Assembly: GCF_030269925.1 (NCBI RefSeq)
Contig: NC_085131.1
Span: 12,137,501-12,201,500 of the forward strand
Direction: 5' to 3'
DNA: 64,000 nt
Source of the DNA: Bombyx mori
Taxonomy: Eukaryota; Arthropoda; Insecta; Lepidoptera; Bombycidae
Part shown: one piece after another, positions 56,151 to 64,000 of the stretch
Layout: each line of letters opens with the position of its first letter
How positions within the stretch are numbered: the first letter of the stretch is position 1
Notes under the pieces: model-generated
Seen by the model: the letters and a program-made list of their open reading frames with translations, nothing else
The model's database searches: none
Told to the model about the DNA's origin: nothing
Translations under genes and position numbers: made by a program

Positions 56151-57454
56151 AGGGTTTATTATAACTAAAAAAAACATTTTAAAAATGTAATTTCTCAGAC
56201 TTATCCAAAAGAGTCAGGAAAATCTGCGCCTTAACGTATCAACTAGGAATGAATAATGAAACGTTCCACCTTTAATATTATTCCGCATGATTCATTACCA
56301 TTTATTGAAAATTTTAATTGAAATCAGGAAACGTACGTAACAATGGACTCTGCGGATTCTCCAATAAATTTCGGATCCAATCTTTTGTCTGACTGACACG
56401 TTATGTGATATTAATAATTGCGGTATAATTGCGAGAGATTTATTTTATAAATTATCATATTGGAAATATGCTGGACACTGTAAAGGTTTTTCGTGGAAAT
56501 TGCAATTTATTGCGAAAATGTTCTGTATTACGATTAAATTACGATAGCCAACAGATTAATTTAGTGTAGTGCTTGTAACGTAAACTCGGTGCGGGCACAG
56601 GGCTCCTATGACCTTGTATCTTTTCAAGATAGCCCAAGGCTCATGAACTGTTGTAATACAGATACCTTTTTAGATACAATTGATATTTTCTTAAGGTATA
56701 GGTAAGGTACAATGAAGAAATACAAACGTGTTTCCGTACTCAATACGATTTTCAAATGGCAAACATTTCCATACAGCCTTCGCAGCGAAGGCTATTCAAT
56801 TACACTTACCTATACCTAGTTCGGGATATTGCTCTGTACGTATAGTGGAGCTCAATAATATTTGCTCGTATCTCAGGGTTATTGCTTCAATATCGTTGCG
56901 GCTTGCACAAACAACGGTGCTCAGTGGTTAGTATTAGAAGCGTCTTCCGTGTATCAAATGTTGAATGCATTGTGACATGTACTGCTTTATATTAAGCCCC
57001 GAACTGGAGTTGTTGGTTGAGTTTATGGGGTTAATGGGATTTAAGAAGAATTGACCGGATTAACAGGTTTGTTTAAATTCGGATTAACTATCATTAATTT
57101 GGACGATAGCAGTTTGACAAAGCAAGAAGCTAATGAAAGTGGTTTAAGTGAAAGAAAGAAAGAAGGAAGGTAAATTTACGAGTTGAAATGTTGACGCTTT
57201 GTAAATGATGTAACCAGGTAACAGGTAAATTAATACTCATTATAGCTGCCAACTGCAACAACAAATATGAATAAAAAATAAGAATTACTAGTTAAGTCTC
57301 ATATTAATTTTTAAATTGAAATCGAAATTTGAGGAAACATGGTCAATATTCAAGGTTCTTTGGAAACGAAATAATTTAAGGCATTTTAATTTGTCTATGT
57401 CTGTCTATTTTTTGTATCTTTGCTGTCTTTTTGTTACTTCCCCTGTGATTTCTG
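56151..57454. other. No recognisable gene
   Basis: About 1.3 kb of AT-rich sequence; nothing recognised. Confidence 0.3.
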
Positions 57455-57512
57455 ATTGCCGTCACTTTCCATCAGGCACCCGCTTGCTATTCAAGACAAT
57501 AAAAAAAAAACT
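57455..57512 (+). mobile_element. Short LINE-like 3' end with A tail
   Basis: GATTGCCGTCACTTTCCATC, AGGCACCCGCTTGCT and CAATAAAAAAAAAAC resemble the last part of the LINE 3' end seen at 5779-5893, with many changes. Confidence 0.4.
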
Positions 57513-57968
57513 AAATACACAAAGTTAAAAAACTTTCATCTCACGAATTCTAAGCGTATTCTCCTTCCAAACATATACAAACAACTGGGATTCTCTAACG
57601 CAATACACTGTCTGAAAGCATTCCTTTAGAGCACGATTTCAAAATTTGCATACAACTTGATGGGTGCATCGAACCATCATTGTATGTACTAGTTAGTCTC
57701 TTTGGAACAATTTCTTCACTGCTTCACTTGCATATAGTATTTGTTCAGAGGAACTCTCTCGAAGCTCTTAATGTTAAGTAGTAAATTCAATCACTTGAAA
57801 GCATTGGAAAAAACAATACCTAAAACGCTTTAGCGTGAGAAAGCTGCAACTGGAAATTTATTAGTAAGACTTTTTAATAATTGAAACTTAAGCTTAAAAC
57901 ATTCGAAACGTGTGAAATAGTACTAGAATGAAAATGTATTTAAATTTGATATTAAAGTGATTTTTTTT
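57513..57968. other. No recognisable gene
   Basis: AT-rich, nothing recognised. Confidence 0.3.
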
Positions 57969-58075
57969 AATAACTTTCGTAGGCGTACATTATAATACGG
58001 CTAAGTCAATAGTGAGGAGCTACTGTTGATCAAGGGCATCGGCAGAGCCAGAGATGCAACCAAGCTACTGTTTGA
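57969..58075 (-). mobile_element. Degenerate LINE 3'-end fragment
   Basis: TTCGTAGGCGTACATTATAA, CAATAGTGAGGAGCTACTG and GGGCATCGGCAGAGCCAGAG keep the order of the reversed 3' end. Confidence 0.4.
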
Positions 58076-59405
58076 AAGCATTGTTCTTATTTTCGTATGT
58101 GACCATTTCGTACGACACAGAATAAAATGAGTACCTAAAGCCGTTGAATGAGTATGTTTATGCTGATTAAATTTTGAAATCGATTGAAATCCGTCCATCA
58201 TTATTTGTATAGAAATACTGACAGAACATACTGACAGTCAATTTCCAAGATGAAGTATCGGGTAATAAAAATGAGTCCTAGATAATTCACATCCTTTATT
58301 TGTATAATTACATAAGTGGGGAAGAACATAATGTGAACCTGGAAGGACTGATGATAACCGATGTAACTATTACCGCAGAAAAACCGGTTATTTGATTAAC
58401 CGATAAGACCGAAAGACTGTGCTGATGCTCTATAAAGAGTGTATAATAAATTTAATCATCAAAGGTTTGACAACCAGATGAATAATAAAGGAATGCTTGT
58501 GATATAAACTGGGACCGATCCACTCAGTTGCAGAGGGGAGTTTAATGAATATTTCCATTTACGCCAGAGTAATAAACGTTGCTCAAGGAAATAGTGCGGG
58601 AGTTCGGGATTGTTATCATATGGAGCGAGAAGTTAATAATTTATGGGATGGGATTATTTGAGTAATTTTTCTGACACTTAAAATACTCGCTTACTATATT
58701 ATATAAATAGTAACAGATGGATTTAATTATCTGCTTATCAGTTGTTTTGCAGCAGCAAATATGTAGCTGGGCTTAAAGACTTTGATTAAAAATAATATTC
58801 TAATTAATATATACTCAGCTTGTGTTATAAAATTTCGAAAAAAAAAAACAACTCTTTAGAGTTTTCTATAAATATATCAGATTGGTATATTTAATAAATT
58901 TTGTTACGAAGCTAACACAAGTTTTCAAAAGAATTCAAAATTAAGATATTGATGTAATTTAAGGTTACAGAAAACCTCAATTATAAAAACTTTGAAGTTT
59001 TCTAAGTAATGGGTAAATTGTATGTGACTTTAACGGAGCATAACTCCTTTAGGCTTTAATTATTGGTGGTTAGAGGATATTTGATGTGAGCTATTAAAAA
59101 AAAATCTCGAATCGTGTACCTCAATTCCCTGCTTAAAGCTCCTAAAATTATTGATAATGTGCGAAATTGAAAAGAAAAGATAAGATGGATAACTAAAGAA
59201 GTCGTGGTTGAGAAACATCTGAGATCTAGACTTGCCACACAGAACAACTATTTCGCTTGGTATCTGATCAAATTGGATACTGCAAACTAATGCCCGACCT
59301 TCACTAACAAGAAAAAGGGTACATTTCGACCCCAGTCGGTTATCTACAACCATTCATTTGAAGATTACTAAATAAAATTGAGAAGTGATGTCTCAAGAAC
59401 TACGG
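58076..59405. other. No recognised gene
   Basis: A 97-codon minus frame at 59060-59353 (starting MVVDNRLGSKCTLFLVSEGR) matches no family I know. The rest is AT-rich. Confidence 0.3.
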
Positions 59406-59655
59406 GTTTTTATTTTTGCTTATATGCGTGGACGAGCTCACAGCCCACCTGGTGTTAGGTGGTTACTGGAGCCCATAGATATCTACAACGTAAATTCGCC
59501 ACCCACCTTGAGATATAAGTTCTAAGGTATCAAGTAATAATAGTTACAACGGCTGCCCCACCCTTCAAACCGAAACGCATTACTGCTTCACGGCAGAAAT
59601 ATGCAGGGTGGTGGTACCTACCCGTGCGGGCTCACAAGGCGTCCTACCACCAGTA
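59406..59655 (-). mobile_element. Bm1 SINE, short form
   Basis: TTTTTGCTTATATGCGTGGA to CTACCACCAGTA, the shared boundary. Confidence 0.9.
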
Positions 59656-59746
59656 GGCACTCGCCTTTTAGTATCCATTGACTTCTATAACCATTTGAAA
59701 ATAGGCAAACCATAACCTAGTATGTATGTTGAAACAATAGTGGAAT

Positions 59747-59960
59747 TGGGCAGGACACTTATCCAGATATAAGGATGATAGATGGTCTTACTAAACTACT
59801 AATTGGCTGGGTCCAAAAGACAAAAAAAATGTGGGGAGACTAAAGAATATGGGTGGACTATATAATTAAGGGTGCCAAAGCAAGTTGGATGCATTCAGCC
59901 AAGGACAAGGACAGGTGGAGAAGGAAGGAGGAGGCTTTTACCCAAGAAGGGGCCACATAA
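59747..59960 (+). pseudogene. RTE-like reverse transcriptase C-terminal fragment
   Basis: WAGHLSRYKDDRWSY is followed by a stop and TTNWLGP in the same frame. A frameshift then leads to VDYIIKGAKASWMHSAKDKD, RWRRKEEAFTQEGAT and TAA at 59958-59960. WAGH..R..D.RW and the RW-----EAF end are standard motifs of arthropod non-LTR enzymes of this kind. Nonsense and frameshift changes show it is dead. Confidence 0.7.
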
Positions 59961-60545
59961 CAAATAAAAAAGGAGATCTAACTATTTTATAATTTGATAC
60001 ATAATTGCATTGCTAAGTGGAAATAAAGCTAAAATAATAATTACCTAGTATGCTGATAAAGGTGGGCAAATAAAAAAATATATTGGTCCAGCTCTTAGCT
60101 TATAGAACCCGTGTTATTGGCTTACTTATTGCGCGAAGCACCGCATAGCATAATTAAGTGTTAAAACTCAATTAGTTGTAGTAGTAGTTAGTAATATGAC
60201 CTTATATGACCTATCGGGTATTTATTGTGCATAAAGGTTGAATATTTTCTGTATATATTATATAGTTTCGTAAAATAGCCCGTCCAATTTGTAAATTTGC
60301 CTAATTAATAGGAGTAGGGCGGAGTGTTAGCCGCACGGGTATAGCGATCTTATCATTACACAGTGCTCCAATAAGCAGCTGTCATGAGTAAAGCTGTCAT
60401 TACTTGACATATTGTGAAGGGGCCTGAGGTAGCGTCTATGAACTATGCTTCTTTATATTGGATCCTTAGATCAGTTGGATAGCTTAAGCTTTTTACGGAA
60501 TTAGTTGAAGCTTGCTACCTTCAAACTATCAGAGATCTTTTTGTC
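59961..60545. other. No recognisable gene
   Basis: AT-rich, nothing recognised. Confidence 0.3.
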
Positions 60546-60750
60546 ACGGATTATTTGGCTCTGGAATTTATTCCCCTCCATTGTCTTTCTCGAGCGCGAT
60601 AACCCGTCCTTCTTTAAACGGAGTTTGAGGAGAGTCCTCAGCAGTAAGTGACGATTGGACTGTTTCTCTGGCATGTTTATAAGTGACTACTTCCTATCGG
60701 GTGAGTTGTTTGCTTGTCTGCCAACAATTGCAATTCATTTTTTTTAACAA
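60546..60750 (+). pseudogene. Jockey/CR1-type reverse transcriptase C-terminus plus 3' end
   Basis: The frame RIIWLWNLFPSIVFLERDNP, SFFKRSLRRVLSSK ends in TGA near 60651. It parallels FRLWNELPSTVF and LFKRGLWRVL at 12.5 kb. The 3' untranslated part (GACGATTGGACTGTTTCTCT, GGTGAGTTGTTTGCTTGTCT) is strongly diverged. Confidence 0.6.
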
Positions 60751-61197
60751 GAATTGTTAATCTGGGTGTAAATGGCGTTCGTTCTGTAAGCCTTCATAGC
60801 TTAGTTAAAAGTATTTCTAAAAGGTATTACAGTCTGACAAACGTATTAAGAAACATAAAAATTCAACAATAAAACAGACGATGCTTTGAAAACAAGTTTC
60901 TTCAATAAAATAGGATTATAGTGAACATTTTTAAAGCTACAAGACTTTTCTATTGTATTCTTAAAACTTTTATGAACTTTGTTTTTGTTTTCGTGATTTA
61001 AAAAAAAAGCTGTGTATTGTAAGTGTCACAAGTCAATGGACATAAAATAGGTTGGCCATTGTACTACTATTTTTATCAAACATATTGTGCTTAACAAATA
61101 TTTAGTTTAAGGTTTTTAGCCGTCATCGCTGAAAATCTCTAAACATGATTGTCTTTACCACCACGTAAGTGGTCACCGTTGTTGGTGACCATTTTTA
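60751..61197. other. No recognisable gene
   Basis: A small hairpin TGGTCACC/GGTGACCA lies near 61170-61191. Otherwise nothing. Confidence 0.3.
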
Positions 61198-61440
61198 ACT
61201 AGTTACAGCCAGTAGTGACAGGAAAGGTAGATGGCAAACATCCTAGAAGACGCAGTCCCACGAGATGGTCGGATCAAATACGATCTTCTTTAAACATTAA
61301 CTTCCACAATGCCCTTCATGAAGCTAAGGATCGCAGCAGATGGAGGGAAATCGTACGGGAGAAACTGATGCAGCGCGGGACTCACGACCCTCAGTAATGA
61401 GGAAAACGATGCGAGGAGGAGGAGCCTAGTTGCTAGCTAC
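61198..61440 (+). pseudogene. RTE-type reverse transcriptase C-terminal fragment
   Basis: A 60-codon frame (61215-61397) reads TGKVDGKHPRRRSPTRWSDQ, ALHEAKDRSRWREIV and ends GTHDPQ. GK--GK--RGRSPTRWSDQ, A-DR--WR and HDPQ are hallmarks of the end of RTE-clade proteins. The rest of the enzyme is missing, so this is a 5'-truncated copy. Confidence 0.8.
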
Positions 61441-62870
61441 CACCATAGAGTAGCAAACAACGTTTGAAGACACGTAATAGAGTTTGGGAAACGCTCTTTG
61501 GAAAACATTGTCTACTGACAAAGAATTTCTATTTTTTGTTAAACGAAGTTAGCAGCCAATGATCCAAGAGAACTCTTTGTTTTCATTGCTATCTTAAAAA
61601 TGTCCCGTATCTTAAAAAAAGGCAATCAAGAAGCACCAACTTAGGAATGAACCGATAACAAACACGATCATAGAGACCATTCTAAAACAAACTGCCTGTT
61701 TCAGGCCAAATTAAGCAATTATTATTACTAATATATAGGATTACTGACGATACTTAGCTTAACAGAAAGTTGCTATCTCAGAACTTTAGCCCTAAATAAA
61801 TTAAAAAATCTACGTCCAACGAGATTTTAATGCTAAATAATATAATTCCATTTATCTTAAAGGTAATAAATCTCACGGAACGTGTCCTTAAAACCGTATC
61901 TTATTTTTTAATCTAAAATTAAAAGGAGCATTCATGTTTCGTAGTATGTATATTGTGGTATATTTTGAATGCGGTCAATTGCTTTATTTTCGTGACAAAT
62001 GGTCGCGATAAAAACGATTGGTTACGTGGCTTGAACTAATGAATATTTAAACCTCTATATAAAGTTTTGTGAATTCGAAGGCTTCGGGTTGTTGTGCGAT
62101 TTGTGAAATTATAGAAATAACATTATTTGATATAAAAGATTTTAAGCTACAAAAGACTTTTCATTTCATTTATTTTGAGTGGAAAAACCTCTAACTCCTG
62201 TTTCTTTTTAGCCCTTTCCAAGCACCGGTCAAAACAGTAATGTAATTATTGGTCGCATTACTTACTTGTAAGCGTAGAGCAGTCGACCTCAATTTTTCAA
62301 ACTCTAAACCAATTCGGATCATTTAGATTAATGATATATTATCACGAAACACATTCCATCTCATTGAGTTAAATAAATCACATAACATAATCGAATCATT
62401 TAGGTCACATTAGTCATCGCTTTACATAAAGGCGAGGTCCATAACTTCTGACAGTTAATTTTTCATCCTACACAAATCGCTGGTCACCCTATTCTCCGTT
62501 AAAACTCTAAGGGTATCGAAACTAATCTATGGCACCTGTGACAAGAAAAATGTGAGTCCGACACGCGACCGGTCCTTTTAGCTCGACTCTAAAGTGCATT
62601 TCTAAGACGCCCTAAGGGATTACTGTGTCTCTTACGCTAAATGGCTCCGAAATAAAAGGGGTAGATAGGTACTCTGAATTATGCGCGCTGCTTTAGAAGA
62701 GTTGAGATGAGACTTTTAGTTTAATTTGTTTGTAAATATCTAAGCTCATATGTAATATGGAAATAAGATGTCTTTAGGGGATCTGTCTTTGAGTAGTTAG
62801 TAGATAAATTAATTTTAAATTAAAAGGATTGTGAAAGTTGTTTGGTGTATAGGTGTGATGCCATTTGACG
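61441..62870. other. No recognisable gene
   Basis: About 1.4 kb of AT-rich sequence without recognised repeat or gene. Confidence 0.35.
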
Positions 62871-63097
62871 TATAGTATAGTATAGTATAGTATAGTATAG
62901 TATAGTATAGTATAGTATAGTATAGTATAGTATAGTATAGTATAGTATAGTATAGTATAGTATAGTATAGTATAGTATAGTATAGTATAGTATAGTATAG
63001 TATAGTATAGTATAGTATAGTATAGTATAGTATAGTATAGTATAGTATAGTATAGTATAGTATAGTATAGTATAGTATAGTATAGTATAGTATAGTA
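62871..63097. repeat. (TATAG)n pentanucleotide satellite
   Basis: Forty-five uninterrupted TATAG units. The complementary strand lacks stop codons in this repeat, which produces two overlapping artificial frames rich in Tyr, Thr, Ile and Leu; they are not genes. Confidence 0.98.
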
Positions 63098-63721
63098 CAT
63101 GTCATGTATTCATTGTTGGTTTCTTTGTAATCTTCAAAGTCCCAATCTACTACCACACTCACAGAATACTTAGTGGGTTTAGGAACATTGGTGGAAAATA
63201 AAACTGTTTAATTGTTTTGTTGTTGTTAATACTTGTAAATTAAAAAATCGGTATCGACTGAAATGTAGATTTGTCCAGTTTTTGATGACGAGAATGAATG
63301 AACGAATGATCAGAGACAAACTTGAGAGATTTCTGACGCCTCAACCAATTAAGGAAGGCATGTGAGTTATGGATTTGTTACACTTATCTACATTAATAAG
63401 CATAAAATTATTATGTTTTCAAATTTACTGTAGGAAACATAGTTGAGTATTCTCAAATGTTAACATTGAAGTAAGGGGTGACTTATCTATTAAATTTCGC
63501 GATCATAACAATAAATTTATATTTTGATTTGCTCTTTGGCATTTTTGTTAATGACCTCGAGCACAAAAACTGTAGGATCCTAGTTTGATTCTCGGTCAAA
63601 GTAGGTATCATTATATTTGGTATTCGGGATCTAGATTTTGTTTTTTTTTTATCTTACAATTCGTAACAAAACGCATGAGAATTTCGAACCTAAATTTGAA
63701 GACAACAGTGAACAATGTGAA
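63098..63721. other. No recognisable gene
   Basis: AT-rich, nothing recognised. Confidence 0.3.
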
Positions 63722-64000
63722 GTCGTCGTGGCCTAAAGGATAAGACGTCTGGCGCATTCGTGTTGCGCGATGCACCAGTGTTCGAATCCCGCAGGCGGGT
63801 ACCGATTTTTTTACTGAAATACGTACTCGACAAATGTTCATGATTGACTACCACGGTGAAGGAATAACATCGTGTAATAAAAATCAAACCCGCAAAATTA
63901 TAATTTCCGTAATTACTGGCGGTAGGACCTCTTGTGGGTCCGCACGGGCAGGTACCACCACCCTGCCTATTTCTACCGTGAAGCAGTAATGCGCTTCGGT
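63722..64000 (+). mobile_element. Bm1 SINE, cut by the window end
   Basis: GTCGTCGTGGCCTAAAGGAT, GTGTTCGAATCCCGCAGG and the body to GTGAAGCAGTAATGCGCTTC. The rest lies beyond the window; the visible part looks full length. Confidence 0.92.

Noticed and set aside
62774..63162. Two overlapping minus-strand frames of 108 and 115 codons
   Set aside because: They are translations of the TATAG satellite, whose complementary strand has no stop codons.
1..64000. CRISPR array or prokaryotic operon
   Set aside because: The regularly repeated units are SINEs, Helitrons and one satellite; spacing and sequence do not fit, and the DNA is clearly insect.

Overview
The window looks like nuclear DNA of a silkworm (Bombyx mori or a very close relative). 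The main reason is the repeat content. About thirty copies or fragments of the tRNA-derived SINE Bm1 are present in both orientations. Around them lie lepidopteran CTAG-ended Helitron-like elements, a second tRNA-headed SINE, and many 3' ends of non-LTR retrotransposons. The sequence is AT-rich, has no bacterial-style operons and no long open frames (the longest is 183 codons and begins inside a decayed Bm1 copy). I see no intact protein-coding gene, rRNA, functional tRNA or CRISPR array. It is best read as an intergenic or intronic transposon-rich region.

Layout. 1-1030: C-terminal end of a BEL/Pao-type polyprotein followed by an LTR-like region. 1.3-9.1 kb: Helitron ends, one full-length Bm1, LINE 3'-end scraps and a decayed stretch that may derive from a pogo-like transposase. 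9.1-17 kb: a 47-bp direct duplication, two copies of one terminal-inverted-repeat MITE (10.2 and 16.6 kb), a LINE 3' end with a hairpin, a full Bm1, and two reverse-transcriptase pseudogenes. 17-30 kb: scattered Bm1 and Helitron copies, a hairpin element carrying a nested Bm1, a short transposase-like fragment at 25 kb and a large mostly featureless stretch (26.9-28.4 kb). 30-41 kb: a perfect fold-back made of Bm1 pieces, a full Bm1, a SINE followed by a LINE end, an inverted-repeat element at 37.8 kb, a jockey-type RT pseudogene at 39.4-39.95 kb and a candidate 3'-terminal exon on the minus strand at 40.93-41.29 kb. 42-55 kb: dense nested elements (Bm1 inside Helitron ends, Helitron inside Helitron, Bm1 inside a repetitive element). 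55-64 kb: mostly unique AT-rich sequence with three LINE C-terminal fragments, a 45-unit TATAG satellite at 62.9 kb and a Bm1 cut by the window end.

How parts relate. Nearly all recognisable coding matter is dead retroelement protein: RTE-type C-termini (13.7, 59.7, 61.2 kb), jockey/CR1-type C-termini (12.4, 39.5, 49.1, 60.5 kb) and the BEL/Pao tail. The non-LTR elements probably supplied the enzyme that copied the SINEs. The best hints of host genes are weak: the terminal exon near 41.2 kb, and short GC-richer open frames at 12.9, 40.4 and 46.7 kb. No previously undescribed system is evident. The most unusual observations are the shared 5' boundary of a short Bm1 form, the fold-back structures and the nested insertions. 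All calls are from reading the sequence by eye; no database search was possible.
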